From Embiotoca jacksoni (lineage: Eukaryota > Chordata > Actinopteri > Embiotocidae), in NCBI GenBank assembly GCA_022577435.1, contig JAKOON010000012.1:15118585-15182584 (forward strand): DNA of 64,000 bases, in the 5' to 3' direction. The position numbers and the translations under genes were made by a program. A model generated the notes under the pieces. The model searched no databases. It had not been told where the DNA came from and was given only the letters and a program-made list of their open reading frames with translations. Of the stretch, positions 1 through 12,472 are shown in pieces (the first letter of the stretch is position 1; each line of letters starts with the position of its first letter).

Positions 1-3000
1 CGCTGTGCTGTGACCACTTAAATGCAGGTCAGAGGGAGTTGATTAGAGGGTTGAGATGGAGTCAAAACCAAGACAAGACAGGCACCGAGGGCTTAAATGT
101 GAAACTGTTTCCCTGCCTATACAACATTTCAGTCATAGGGAACCAGTTTATAAAGTACTTTGTATTTCATGAATCAGACTTAATCTGGGATTAGTGACTT
201 TATAAAGGCCTCATAAATGATAACCAACGTACAACAAATACTACTATGATTCTAGACAGAGTCCTGATCCTGTGGAGAAAGTTAAGGTTCATGTCATCAT
301 TGTCAGCAGATTGAAGCCACATGGTACAGGTGCAACTTCACTCATAACAAGGGTTGTGATTGGTTGCTTAGAGAGTAAATGACAAAAAAAAAAAAAAAAA
401 ACACTCGACCCCGTCAGTCCAACTACAGAATATTGTGTCGGTGTGACATTTTGCATCAACTAGGCGTGAAAAACCTTGTGTTTAGGTTTAAGAGCATAAA
501 ACTACATGGTTAAAGTAAGGCAAAGATTTTTTTTTGAAGAAATCCACATCACAGATTTGAACAAGACTCTCCTGGGTAAAAGTCCTGTGTAACCTGCCTC
601 CCTACTCAGAGTCCACACCTCTCAAACTTGATCAAATTGTCTCCATCAAATGACATTTGTCACATGACCTTCTTCTTAAACATGTGTGTACTTTTCCAGA
701 TGAGTTTAGTACACACTTTGGTGTGATACTGGACTGCTATGAATCCTCATTGTGGAAACTTAATCAGCAACCCACATTAATACAATATTTTATTTTTATG
801 TGCTTTTTATTCCTTAAATTTAATGATGCTTCATGTTGACATGCGCAAAGGTGGGACCGATTCTACCCATAACATTTAATATTAAATATGTGTGGCAACA
901 CTGTTTACTGTCCAAAAATAATCCTCTTGTTGATTTCAACAAATCAGAGGCAGTAACTGAGTGAACATGGCTTCTCACCATATTAAATACACCTTTTAGT
1001 GTCACATATCAGGAAAATATACCTGTCATATCTGGAAAAAAAAGAGATCTAACTAATAAGATTACCTGTTGCCTCAGTTTAATTAATTTGGATAGTAATC
1101 CAGCTAAAATGCATGATAACTCAGCCTCACACAGAAGGGGACACATTATTAATGTTATTAATTACACCTAGGCTATTTCTAGCAGAGCATGTCACATGAT
1201 GATGATAAAGGTGCATATCAGGGTATCAAACTTTTAACCCAAAATCTTGTGAGATCCTGTGAGGTAGAAAAAGGAACATGCTATTCTTACCTGTATGTTT
1301 TTTTTTTTTTTTAACGTATATTTAGCACTACATTGGTAAAGGGCTTTATTCGTATAATGTGAAGAGCGACTCACTCGAAGACACATAGGTGGGGACAGGC
1401 AGATGTACTGTGGCGTTACAAGCACGCACGCACGCAGGCACGCACGCACGCACGCACCAACAGCTGTGCTGTATTGCATTGTAATGCAGCGTCACAGCGT
1501 GCCCCCCACCCCTGTTACTGATTGATCCAGAATGTTGTGGACCCAAACCACTGCTGAAGACAGAAGTTTTTTACTGGAACTGTGCTGCAGCTCAGCACAT
1601 GAAAAGCAATACTGTGTTAAATCATTGTTCAAGGCCCAAAAAAGGTTTTGGATGATGAGAGAGTTTCTTCGTATCTGAGATGAGACTGGATATTTTTTAA
1701 TGATCCTTGAGCTAAGGGACTGTGCATTAGGGGATAGGTGTTTCTAGGAAGCCTTGAGTTAGGAGCCCAGTGATATTGAGTAATAGAAAGTATTTCCAGG
1801 AATAACACTACTACCAACAACAAGAGCAGTATATTGTCAAAGCAGGTGTACCCAAAACCTTCTGTTTTAAAAGATATCCAAAAAAGCTTCTCTTAGTTCT
1901 TCTCTTGTTAAAGACACTGAACAATGACGGAAGGGTGTAATCACTTTTAATATATTAATGTGTCAAAGTTTCTTATGTGAGACCTGGGATTGTGTTATTC
2001 ATTGTCCCTTTGGCATCTCAGAGAGGATGAAAATGTGCCCAAACTGAACTTAAACTGACCATTTTCATGGGTTGTCAGATGGGGCCACCAGGTTTGGCCA
2101 GCAGGAGTCCGAGGGATTAATTTCCACATCTCACCTCCCAGCAGTGGTCAGGCTGATGAATTATCCAGTCAGTGAAATGAAAATGTACGGCACTGTGTGA
2201 ACTGCTTTTACATGAGCTTCATCACCATCCTTTTGCTCCTGTAATTTTTACAACTAGCCCAATTCAGCAGGGGTCATGCATTAGACGATTTCCCTAAATA
2301 TTAGTGCATTGATCAAATACCATATTGTGAGGTTCTCACTGCAGATTGTAGCCATAACAGTCATACAAAACCCTGTGTAATAGTCACATTGTAACGGAGG
2401 TAACATTATATATAAAGTGTAGCTTTTATCTACTTGTTGGTGTGTTTGTGTTAGCCTTAATATCAATCTGTTTCTATTATTTTCTTGTTTCAAAAAGGAA
2501 GTTTAATGTCTCACTGACGTACACGAAAACTTTACAGCCGAGCAGTTTACGGGGCATTAAACAAGTGCAGATGGGGCAGGAGGAAGGGCATAAGCCTCAA
2601 GGTTAAAGAGCTGCTCTGACAAGTCATTCAAAGGCCAATGAGGTTAGGAATCGACTAAAAACTGTGTAGACAGGTTAGTAGCCAATGTAACATCAATTAT
2701 ATAATGACAACAGTTACACTGTTGACTAAATTTACCGTGAGAGAAAAGGATCTCTTCTTCAAAGCTTTGATTTCAGGGGGCACAGCTGGCACATGTGGCT
2801 TTGTCTTGGAAGTGGTTTCTGAGCAGCATGTGGAAGTGACTCAGTAAAGATGACAGACGCTTCGTGATTGATTCAGATCCTTTGGAAGGTTATTTAGAGG
2901 TCAGAAGGTTAAGGTACATCTTTATGTGCTTAATGCGCCACATTGAAAGTGCAATAGGTTAACACAATGTGTGAAGAGACTGTCAACTGGACCAGCCCCA

Positions 3001-3190
3001 TTGATAGGCCCAAGATAAGCACAAAGAAAGCACATACAAAATGCAGTGTACTGTATTCAGTCGGTTTGGCAAACACGCGTGTTTCCACACATGTGCTTCC
3101 CACTTATTGGGCTCTATCTTATATTTGGCAGCAAAGAGCGCAACACAGGGCTATTTGCTAATTTCATACTGACTTAGTCATTTTCTCCAT
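1..3190. other. Unassigned non-coding stretch
   Basis: No gene or named repeat is visible. Reading frames are short (81 codons at most) and lack recognisable domains. The stretch contains an A homopolymer near 382-399, a T run near 1301-1312 and the ACGC tetranucleotide array annotated separately. Composition is AT-rich with stops in all frames, as expected for fish intergenic or intronic DNA. Confidence 0.6.
1422..1457. repeat. (GCAC)n tetranucleotide microsatellite
   Basis: About nine GCAC units in a row, with one G-for-C interruption near 1437-1439. It lies in unassigned non-coding DNA. The Cys/Arg/Ala-rich reading frames over it are simple translations of the repeat. Confidence 0.85.
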
Positions 3191-3194
3191 TCAC

Positions 3195-3238
3195 CACCCA
3201 CTTATCAGACACCAAGAAAGGTGTCTGATAAGTGGGTG
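3195..3238. repeat. Perfect 19-bp inverted repeat with 6-nt loop
   Basis: The left arm CACCCACTTATCAGACACC (3195-3213) is the exact reverse complement of the right arm (3220-3238), separated by the loop AAGAAA (3214-3219). The match stops at the next base on each side (C3194 versus A3239). A 19/19 match with so short a spacer is far from chance in this composition. It could be a cruciform-forming snapback from template switching, or a hairpin RNA if transcribed. Flanks show no mobile-element ends. Confidence 0.9.
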
Positions 3239-6200
3239 AGGTTTGTCCAATTCATACACTCTCAGGGCCCTTTCTGTCTCTCAGCCCAATTCCCACAGAG
3301 CATGAAATAAGTAATTCAAGGTACTCACCCTGCTTTGAACCTGAAGGCAAAACCATTTACAACTGTGGAAAAAAAACTGCTGTTTGGCTGACATTATAAA
3401 ACAGCCAGGCCTGTATTTCTTCCTTCCTTTATTTACTGTTACCTTTGAACATTTTTATGCAGTAGCCTACCTAAATAAATACCACTCATTTGTGCTATGA
3501 GTGACCAATTAAACTAAACCTCAATATATCAACATGCCATATACAGTATAAACTGGCATCTGTGAATCAAGATTTATGAATGTGATTGGCTGAAAAATAT
3601 AGAAACATAATTCTGGCTGTGTGGTCTTTATTAGGGTGTATTTTTATTTTCAGAAATGCAAACCAGAGAAGCCCACAAGCACTATTTATCATTAAAGGCA
3701 TTAACTCCATGTGTGTTTTCCCCATGGCTGACTTTCAGATGGTGGTATCTCACTGAGGGAGAAAGAGGGGCTTTGAGGATAAGAGAAACCACACTGAACT
3801 GACTGATATCGCTCTTTCACTCAACAACCCTTTTCTTTCGCTCTGCCATCCTACTCTATATCATTCAGTGAGAGGTCGACACAATTTTTATGTAACTGCA
3901 CATGGTTTCCATTTCCCCTTCCCTCTTCAGCTCCCAACCTCCCGTTGGCGTCTCCATTTTGACTTTGCCCCATTCACCATCCCTCTCCTAAGTCCCATTT
4001 GTCTCCCCTGGTCACCCTCTTCCTTCTGCTTTTTTCTGCTGCTCTGCTTCACTTCACACTTCCCTCTTCCCACCATCACTTTTAAAGTGATGGAACATGA
4101 CTGGAAGTTTGAAAATCCAAAAATAATGGTTGTTTGTATCGAGGCTAGGCATTGTAAGCTTCGGCTTCAGTCTACCCCTTTTGGTACTATGCTCGAATAT
4201 GTAATGATCTTTTAATATAATTACATAATATAATTGTCCACTTTCACAACTGTTTGTAAATGTTCTGTTATTTTGTAAAAGTAACTATTGATCTATCTAT
4301 CCATCCATTTATGAAGGATGAACACATCTGAATATGATCAAACTGCCTGTGTGTGTTGCATTGTGGGTAGTGTAGGAGGCAATGTGTTTGGGCGAGAAAT
4401 ACAAATAAATTAATGAATAAATAACAAGATGTCTGGTTCTGCTGCATCAGTTTTGATCCTCATGCAATGTTAAATTGGTATTATTTCAAGAGTAAAATAT
4501 GTCCCACTCTTTCCAACTTTACCTTTATAATTCATACAGCCATCAGAGCTTCACAAGGCCAACACACACGTTTTCTGTGAAGGACAATCAATTTTGTCAC
4601 CGCATTTTTTCTCAATTGCCTTAGACAACTTCATTCCCTCTCCCCCTTTGAATACCCCAGCCTTTATTCTGGGCCATTTTTAATTTGATTACATCCCAGT
4701 GAAGATGAAGTCAGGAAACATGGAGAGAGACAACTCTATGGAAAGGAACAATTTCCCGGGCTAGAATTAAAACATCTGAGTAATGTTGCGATTGGTGTGC
4801 ATCTACTAGAACACCAAGAACCCATTTGACAATTTTTTTTCTCCTAAACCTCTTTACATCCATTCATCCCCATCTTTGTTCTGCATCACATCCACATTTT
4901 TTTTTTTTTATCTTCAGGCCTTTACCGATCTGCTAGTTCCAATTTTACTCTTCCTTTCTGACCCCTCTCTCTATAATTCTTTCATTCTTCCTCCTTCTTC
5001 TTGTTGACTCTTACCGGCCCTCTGGTCCCCCTCATCCCTCTTTTTCTATCTCACTTGCCACCCTTAATGGGATATGTAAGCCAGGCCTGACAGTGTGCAG
5101 TAACACAGAAGGCAGGTTAGGCCCCCCAAACACACCAACCTGTCAATCTTGCTAACTCAATACAGGCAGCCCCTCAGATCGACACAGCGATACGACAGGA
5201 AAAACTAGGTTGTATTTGGGAGCGTAGCAAAGTTATTATGGAACCAATATGCACTAATATTATTATCCTGCAGACCAGCATGGAGAGAGTGCGATGTGAC
5301 AGTTTGACATAAAGAAGGAGAAAATTAGAGGAGCTGAGTCTCTACAGTGAAATGGATATTCTTCCCCCCCATGATACAAAGCTGAGGCTGTCTGTGTCAG
5401 TTGCGTAACATGAGGTCACCTGTGGTCCACTGTGAACGACAAGTGGTGTTAAAGTAGAGATCTGCACTCGAGGCAAAAGTGATCCAAGTGATCTACACTG
5501 TTGTTCAGATGGTTCATTGATACACTGATGCTTAAATCTCTGCACAGTTTTACGTGGTTTACATGGGGATAGTACTATTCATTTTAAAATGCATTTGTTG
5601 GTGTCTTTTGAGAATCTTAAAACCGAAATGAAATTTTGCCTCAAAGTTTGTCGAAGGAAATATAACTATTGCAGCTATTATGCATAAACTTCCATTTAAA
5701 AAATAACAGGTTCAAATGAGTTTTAGACATAGTTGTGGTCATTTTTTAACAATATATACTGTGAGTGGGCATTTCCCATGAAGGCAGCTGGCATTGTGCT
5801 GTCAACTTCTGTGGTAAGCGACTGGTGGGAGCATGCAATAGTCCTGTATTGTTCAAGAATGTTGATACAAGCCCTCATAGTTGCACCAGTTATGCATCAA
5901 TAATTATGTAATGCATGTGTCACATTTAGGAGGACCCGTGTGCTAAAGAGTTTATATTCCACTTTCAACGTGCTATCTAGCAAGGTTGACTAACTAGGTC
6001 TCACCTCAGAAGGGAACTAGTTAGCTTAGTTTAGTAACAGTAGTGCTGATTCTCACTAGATGATGCTTTCTATTCATGTTATTTCAGTGCCTCCAAAGTC
6101 TCATACATTGTATTCATTCATCTAACTCGCTGTCTCAGTCCTACATGGTGACAGCAAATGTCAATAGTGCCAAAGGTCACATAGCAACAGCTAGTCTTAT

Positions 6201-6448
6201 ACCTCAGCACACCATACACTGTGATTTTAAGTCTCAGAGCGAAGTTACTGGAAAGCGAGGTCATGGTGATATTATAACTAGTAGCTATCAAATACTGCAC
6301 AAATGAAATTAGCATGGGTGTGGACTGTATTGTAAGGTTAAAAAGTCCTTATAATATTAATAATACATACAACATAAATCACTGTTATGAATAGCATTAA
6401 TGTGGGGAGGACTGTTGAGACATTAAAATAAATACAACTTAGAGCACC
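3239..6448. other. Unassigned non-coding stretch
   Basis: No gene or recognised repeat. The + strand is strongly pyrimidine-rich at about 3880-4085 and again at 4955-5055. The 115-codon frame at 3868-4215 runs through the first of these tracts and has no domain. T runs occur near 4898-4909. Confidence 0.55.
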
Positions 6449-6715
6449 ACTGTGCAGGATTTAGCAGGCTTTACACGTAGAAACATAATCTACATTCATA
6501 ATTATGTTTACATCAGTGTACAATCACCTGAATCATTGTGTTTTGGTAACCTTGGAATGAGCCCTTCTACACAGGGAGTGGGTCCTCTCCTACAGAAGCT
6601 GCCATGTTTCTACAGTAGCCCAGCATGGAGAAACCAAACACGGGCTCCAGAGAGGGCCTCATGTTTGCATGAGTTTTGTGGCCAATGTAGTTTCACTTAG
6701 AAGTGGAGGGTGAGG
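6449..6715 (-). repeat. MITE-like teleost dispersed repeat, one end degraded
   Basis: The segment begins with a GTGCAGGATTTAG-like end. It includes phrases such as CTACAGTAGCCCAGCATGG and GAGAGGGCCTCATG, which recur in a short non-autonomous DNA element that I recognise from many teleost genomes. The family normally has matching GTGTAGGATTTAG ends. Here the right end cannot be found, so the copy looks truncated or heavily mutated. The 82-codon frame across it is not a gene. Confidence 0.55.
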
Positions 6716-7494
6716 CGAGGGATGGCCAGTTGGTCAAACCCTGCAAACTTATCGCAAGATGCCACAAACTCTTAAACACGGCTCTGAACTTTAAGATAAT
6801 GGCTTAAAAACAATAAAGGCTAAAAAAAAATAATCGGACTTTCTCATTAGTATTTAGTCTCCCTCTGGCTAACATGATGATTGAGTTTCACTGCTATAAC
6901 CATGGGAATCATTACAAGGCTGCTTTCTCAAAATACTCTTGCACTGTTGTGTCTGTGTTTCTTAAGCGCTCCACAATTACACTTATAGTGCCTTCCTCTT
7001 TCTGACACATAATTTAATTTGGCCTTCTCCCCGTTTCTCCATCACTTCATCTCATATTAAGTCGAACCTAAAGCTTTCTATACCCATGCTAGGTACAGCG
7101 AGGGAGGTCCCGCCAAACAGTTTGACTTTGATTTCATAAATATGGTCTATGTTACTGGGATGAGGATAATCAATTTGACCGTGACGAGGTGGAAGGTAAT
7201 TCGCCTTAAATGTCATCATACTGAGTCAGGTTACACGGAGCAAGACTTGAGGTTTGGGTTATTTTAGTCTGTCTAAAAATGCAGCCCCATTCATCAGATA
7301 ACCTATATTCTTTGACTCTCTTTCTTTGGCTCTCCATTTGCCTTATGGTTTTGTCTCATGCTACGTTTTACACATATTTTTTTGTGTTTCGCTAAAACAT
7401 CCCGCTGTCTGAATAAACAAAAAACATCTTGGTGAGACATTTCGACTGCAGAACCATTGTGATAAAAATGTTGTTTTTAAACCTCCACCAAAAA

Positions 7495-7496
<2 letters not shown>
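6716..7496. other. Unassigned non-coding stretch
   Basis: AT-rich single-copy-looking sequence between a MITE-like repeat and a CA microsatellite. No reading frame with coding character and no recognised repeat. Confidence 0.55.

Positions 7497-7577
<81 letters not shown>
7497..7577. repeat. (CA)n microsatellite, about 81 bp
   Basis: About 40 uninterrupted CA units, ending in CGCACTTG at the start of the adjoining CCCTAA-rich repeat. The Cys-Val and Thr-His reading frames through it are translations of the repeat. Confidence 0.97.
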
Positions 7578-7581
<4 letters not shown>

Positions 7582-7770
7582 TTGTTTCACTATTCCCATG
7601 GGGATTTTCATTGACATAATGCATTCCTTGGCCCTTTTCCTAACCTATACCATCACAACTAAATATCCAACATGAACCCTAACCCTACCTTAAACCTAGT
7701 TTTAACCCTAAAAACAAGTCTTAACCCTCAAAATGCAGGCTCAGCCCTTGGGGACCTCACTTTTTGTATT
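7578..7770 (+). repeat. Teleost dispersed repeat with CCCTAA-like core, attached to CA array
   Basis: The segment starts with a block containing CCCATGGGGATTTTCATTGA and GACATAATGCATTCCTTGGC. A degenerate run of AACCCTAA-type units follows (about 7675-7735), and it ends GGGGACCTCACTTTTTG. This order, next to a CA microsatellite, recurs in many teleost genomes. The CCCTAA-like units are irregular (ACCCTACC, AACCCTAA, AACCCTCA), so this is not a true internal telomere array. The consistent link with the microsatellite suggests the array spread as part of the element. Confidence 0.75.
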
Positions 7771-7810
7771 AAGGTTTAATTCCACACTCGAATATAAAAA
7801 TATACACACC

Positions 7811-8072
7811 AAGCATCAACCATCAGTGACGTCACTCATTGGTTTATAAACTGCTGTTATGTAGCCTCAAGTTCAAAATTTAAGGGTCACCATCTTGCTA
7901 TTTTGGAGCCAGAAGTGACCAGATTTGGAGCAGTGGATCTGACCCGATCTGATTGGGGACTCTATGCCCCGCTCACTGATAGCAAAAACCTGACTGCACC
8001 ACAGGCCTGTCAATCAAACAAACACTCCCCCAAAAATGCTGCTTTATGACAGGATTATTTTCAGATGGATTG
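7811..8072 (+). repeat. Teleost dispersed element, copy 1 (short form)
   Basis: Shares an ordered series of blocks with the inverted copy at 17641-18479: TCACTCATTGGTTTATAAAC, a TAGCCTCAAGTTC-like block, GGAGCCAGAAGTGA, a GATCTG..TCTGATTGGG block, CTGTCAATCAAAC, and TTATTTTCAGATGG at the end. The copies are clearly diverged but collinear, which defines a family. In this copy only about 30 bp separate the TCAATCAAAC block from the TTTTCAGATGG block, against about 350 bp in the other. No coding capacity is seen. Confidence 0.8.
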
Positions 8073-8849
8073 GCAGAAGAAGTTGTGCGGTTGTGCAGAC
8101 TGAAACCAAATCTGAAACCACTGATCACATTCCCACTAGAAAGCAGCATTACCAGAATACAACAATACAGTAAAACCATGTCAAATCCCTTAATTATGCA
8201 ATGTCTGAAACAATCTTCTTACTGTACCTCAAGCTTCAAAAGACTTGGACCATAAAAGCACATATGTTAGTACAATTTTATAAAGTAAAATGTTAATTGT
8301 AGAACCCTGATCTTGGAGTCAGTCCTAACAAAGTTTAAAAATAAACTTGTGTTACCATTGTTTCTTTGATGCAAGATATTAAAAAGTCACTAATGTCTAT
8401 CCACCGTCTGTTTTTACAAAGTGTGAAATATCTGTGGTGCATAAAACTGTCAGACAAAGTAATCTGTCAAACTGCCGTTAAGCATGTGTAACTACCAAAC
8501 AATGACCACTTAAAGCTTAAATAAACAAGTCAAGCAATGATATGTATCCAGTGTCCAATAAAGGCAGCCAACTAAATCAAGTCTGAAGATTGCTGCTAGG
8601 CAGGGGGTGCGGAGTAATAAGTGTTGTTAGGAAGGAGGCGAGGAGGAGAAGCCTCAGAAGAGGTCATAGGATTAGGGTGCCTCATGGTGGAGTCAGGATT
8701 CTTGTTCTTACACAAGTATTTACAACCACAGTGCTGACTTATTGTTCTTACTCTTTGTGTGGTATTGTTGACTAAAAACACAGACAGTTGATGTTTTCTA
8801 ATTGCTGGTTATTTTATATTTCTTTGCTTTTCTATCAACAAAAACTATG
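8073..8849. other. Unassigned non-coding stretch
   Basis: No gene or named repeat seen. Two complementary 61-codon frames at 8590-8781 overlap head to head and have no recognisable domain. Confidence 0.5.
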
Positions 8850-9440
8850 TTCAGAGACCTGAAACTTGAGCAGAGAGCACACATAAAAGTTTGCGTAACA
8901 TTTTTGGGGAACAGAGAGAAGACATTGTGTTGTTGCAGGTGAGAAATGTTCCCATTTTCAGTGCACTGTCAGCTAGCACGCTGTCCTGTTGGAGAACCCA
9001 ATTGCCCTTGTGCCACAGTTCAGGTCGTTTGCAGCAAATGTTTCCCCAAGTCGCCTCCGAACGTCACAGTCAAACTCAGCATTGACAGTCTGATCCAAGG
9101 GGACTAATTCACAGCGCACAACCCTTGAATGACAAAGAGAACCCACCGGGTTGCTCTTTTGACCTGATGCGCCTTCTTCTGTCTAGGAGAGCGACGTTCT
9201 GCCCCTCCAGACACTATATTTGATGTGCACTCTCTCGGCTCAGTCCATTTTTAAAAATCTCAAACGTGCACATACCAGTGCTCACAAAAACTCCTGTAAC
9301 AGGTACTGATGTTGATCGACGTAATTTGAAATACTTACTCAGGAAAATCATTGCTTCCTCCTGCTTCATGCACATTGCTGTGCTGCACTGTGTTCATGTG
9401 CAACAGGAACCTAGAAGTGACACAACCTTTTAAAAAGTTA
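8850..9440 (-). mobile_element. Mariner-like element remnant, decayed transposase
   Basis: Reverse-strand sequence aligns block by block with the mariner copies at 37 and 44 kb. Shared blocks include GACCTGAAACTTGAGC, TTTTTGGGGAACAGA, CAGGTCGTTTGCA, TTGACAGTCTGA, GATGTTGATCGACG and the 5'-end block CTTCCTCCTGCTTCATGCAC. On the minus strand this corresponds to the 5' end, a broken N-terminal region and then the later transposase region around the HDNAPAH-type motif. Frames are interrupted many times. The C-terminal-side terminal repeat is not visible left of 8850, so the copy is truncated. It is inert. Confidence 0.8.
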
Positions 9441-12113
9441 TGTCAATCTGTGGAACATGTCCCATATCACATAACTATACAATGTTTTCGGCCTAAGAAG
9501 ACAAAGCACTTTAAAACTTGCCTCTTTCACTCGTTCCCATACACGCTCAAACACTGATAATCATGGAGCCGTTGTGCAAAGCCACACCAGATACAACAAC
9601 TAACCCTGTGATTGATAGACAACCCTACAAATTGTGACATATTAACTCTCCACCCTTTTGTTGATCTTTGCATCATTGCTAAGGCTAGAGCTATCCTCAT
9701 TCAGTCTCAGTGCAGTAATACTGTTCGTAGGACCTGCCCTGGAGCCCACAATCAACATGATCTCCTCAGGGCCAAATTACACTAACCACAGTTCGAGCGC
9801 CAGTCCAGCTGCACCACTGATTTGTACACTTCTTTTAAAATGCATGCTACTTTCTAATCCTCAATCCAGACTGTTATTTTAGGCTGGTTGCCAGGCAGAG
9901 TGAAACCTTACAGGCTGGTTTCCCACGAGAGGTGGGTGGGATGTTAATCTGAGCTTTGCTTGTCTGCAGTTGCTGCTCTCAATAATTATGAACATCCTGC
10001 AAATGTGATGTGTGGATCCTTTTAAAAATAATTAATACATTATGGTTTTTTTTTGTTTTAGAGATAGCACAGATTGACAGATACACGTCATACATCACAC
10101 AGACACAGCGTTGTGGTCAGAGTACTTTTTAAAGGGAAGCCTGTAAAACTCTTAAAAACCAAAAGGCCAACAAGCTTCTGACATTACACTCTCTTGATCA
10201 CCCTTTCCTGTGTGTGATTGACACCTCTGCTCAATGTCAGTCCCTGTCTTGGTCTTTCTTTCTCACAAACATTTATCTTCCCTGCTCTCTTCTCTTAACC
10301 CCATTTTTAGCAGCCCAACCCAGAGCAGGAGTAAGAGTCAGGCCAAGCCAAGTCAAACACTCGAAACCTCTGTATCTCCTGCTACCCTCCTTGCTCAGAT
10401 CGCTTGTCTCACAACTGGCTCTGTTGATAAAATCTAGTTTTCCATCCATGACCTTTAATCATAGCTATTGTTTTATCATAACTGATGTTTAATACAGCTT
10501 TTGTATCTTGTTCTGACATCTGTATCATGTCCCCAATAGTGATGTGGAAGTGGAATAGACCTTTTTCAGTAAAGGCTGTATAAAAGTATTTTGTGTATCA
10601 TGCTAAACAGATTTACAGCGATCCTAACCCCCAAAATTGTCCAAACAAATATATAAGTTGACAAGGCAGCTACACCATTCACGTCCTTTCCGTATAGATT
10701 TCAAATGACAAAATCAATCAGAATAGAGGTGATATTGACAAGCAGTGTTGAATGCTATTTCTATGTTGAGGGAGAGGTTCCAGATGTGAGTTTTGATATT
10801 TTCCTGGCAGGGAAAAACAGACCCACCCTGCCTGTCTTTAACCCTGGAGTGACCTCTGCTAACCATTTCTGATTGTCTGCTGCTGTCATCCTAACCTACA
10901 TCTGTCTACTATAGGCTGGCTACAAACAGCAAGAACCGAGTAGAATCCAAACCACTATTGCATGCATCAAAAAACTGGTCAGTATTTCTGGCAAAAACCT
11001 ATTTTTCAACGTCTTCCTGTTAAGTGAAACATAAAATTGCACCAGATGCTTTTGTATAAATAAGTCTGGTGAATTCATTGACAAGCTGGTTGTCTTGCTG
11101 GGTGTGGCGCTACTGCTTCCACAACCTGGACTTTGTATGTGTGTGTGTTGCAGTCTGGCCAACACATGTAGAGGTCTGGCAGAGAAATACTCACGAGGGT
11201 GTTCCTCCTGGATAACTGTGAGAAAAATCTAAAAAGCTGGTGAGAGTCGGCGTTTCTGAAACTGTGGGCCAGATCAGGATCCACATCCTCTGACAGCCTT
11301 TACTCTTATCCAGGGTTTGATTTACACAGGGACGGTGCTCAAGGACACTTAAGCAGGGCGGACACTCGGACCCATTGAAGAACAATCCCTTGACCTTGTG
11401 GTCGGTTTCATAATACCTTTTTAGAGCTGGTTCACATAATTTGTGTGACTTTGAGTTGGTGGCTAAACATGATAATCTCTTGGATTGAAAAGGCGTGGTA
11501 AAAATCCTATTTCCTTTCCATTTTTGTTTCAAGCAGTTTTGTCAAACAAGACAACTCTTTTGATTAAACCGCAGACACTGTAGTGAACTATATGCATCCC
11601 ACTTGTCAACTATTAGATGGCTCCAGGTTTGAGATTCTTCTTTACTTGTATGAACATTTTGATTTGCTTCATATTTAGAGACAAAAGAGAAAACGACTTC
11701 ACAAATCTTTTGTGCAAACAGCTTATTACGACCCACACTTTAAAAGTTAAATTACCTCTGGAGTTCATGTCTATTTTGACAATCTGGTGTGTGCGTGAAG
11801 TGATTCAATTCTGATGATATCTATAAGATGTGAGTTTTTCCTTTTTGGGAAAAGGTGGGTTGATAGATCGGTCAATACAACGACAAGCCTACAGTAGGCT
11901 GATGTTCCTGTTTCCAACCACAAGTCGGGACAGTTTTTTAAAACTGCGTATAATGTTGCCATGATGATAAAGCTTGCATAACTTGCAAACCCTGACCAGG
12001 GGTTATAATTTTGGAAACACCCCTGTGGATCGTATCCAAGGATAGGAACCAATAATGTATATGGTCGTATGGGTTGGACTTGTTGCGACCAAATAGTCAC
12101 TTGGTTTTAATGT
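9441..12113. other. Unassigned non-coding stretch
   Basis: Frames of up to 113 codons (11191-11532, minus strand) carry no motif that I recognise. They use no consistent codon bias and lack clear splice signals. No named repeat seen. A T run lies near 10047-10054. Confidence 0.5.
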
Positions 12114-12472
12114 CAAGGAATAGTTTTTGAAATCACTGAGAGTTACATGAGATGATCAAAATTACTCTTATCTATTTGTGCTAAAAATGAAGCGGGAGCC
12201 GGCAGGCTATTAGCTCATCTGACTTAGAATGAAGACAGGAAACACTGGGAGACAGCTCTCCTGAGTTTAACCAATGGTAACAAACCCACCTATCAGCAGT
12301 TATAAAACTCATGTTTATTCTGTACTGAACTATAATGTCAAATTGAGATAATGTACTGTGCAGTACTGTACTATATGGTACAGATATTTAATAGATGCAT
12401 ATAAAACATTTATTTTATCGAACTCAACAAAGCTATTGTGGGTTTTTGAAAATGTTGAACTATTCCTTTAAG
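12114..12472. repeat. MITE with AAGGAATAGTT terminal inverted repeats
   Basis: The left end has AAGGAATAGTTTTTGAAAT (from 12115). The right end, read on the other strand, is CTTAAAGGAATAGTTCAAC (12454-12472). They share 11 bases (AAGGAATAGTT) as inverted termini around about 360 bp. Internal blocks (GAAGACAGGAAACACTGGGA, AACAAACCCACCTATCAGCA) match a short non-autonomous DNA element that I recognise as very common in teleosts. A second, 5'-only copy lies at 51875-52076. The superfamily cannot be settled from the sequence alone. Confidence 0.75.

Noticed and set aside
3868..4215. 115-codon frame with hydrophobic stretches
   Set aside because: It runs through a pyrimidine-rich tract that yields Phe/Leu/Ser/Pro by composition; no supporting signals.
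7392..7614. Cys-Val and Thr-His open frames over CA arrays (also at 29.0, 29.7, 52.5, 54.0 kb)
   Set aside because: They are translations of dinucleotide repeats.
7675..7735. Interstitial telomere array
   Set aside because: CCCTAA-like units are irregular and lie inside a known type of dispersed repeat.
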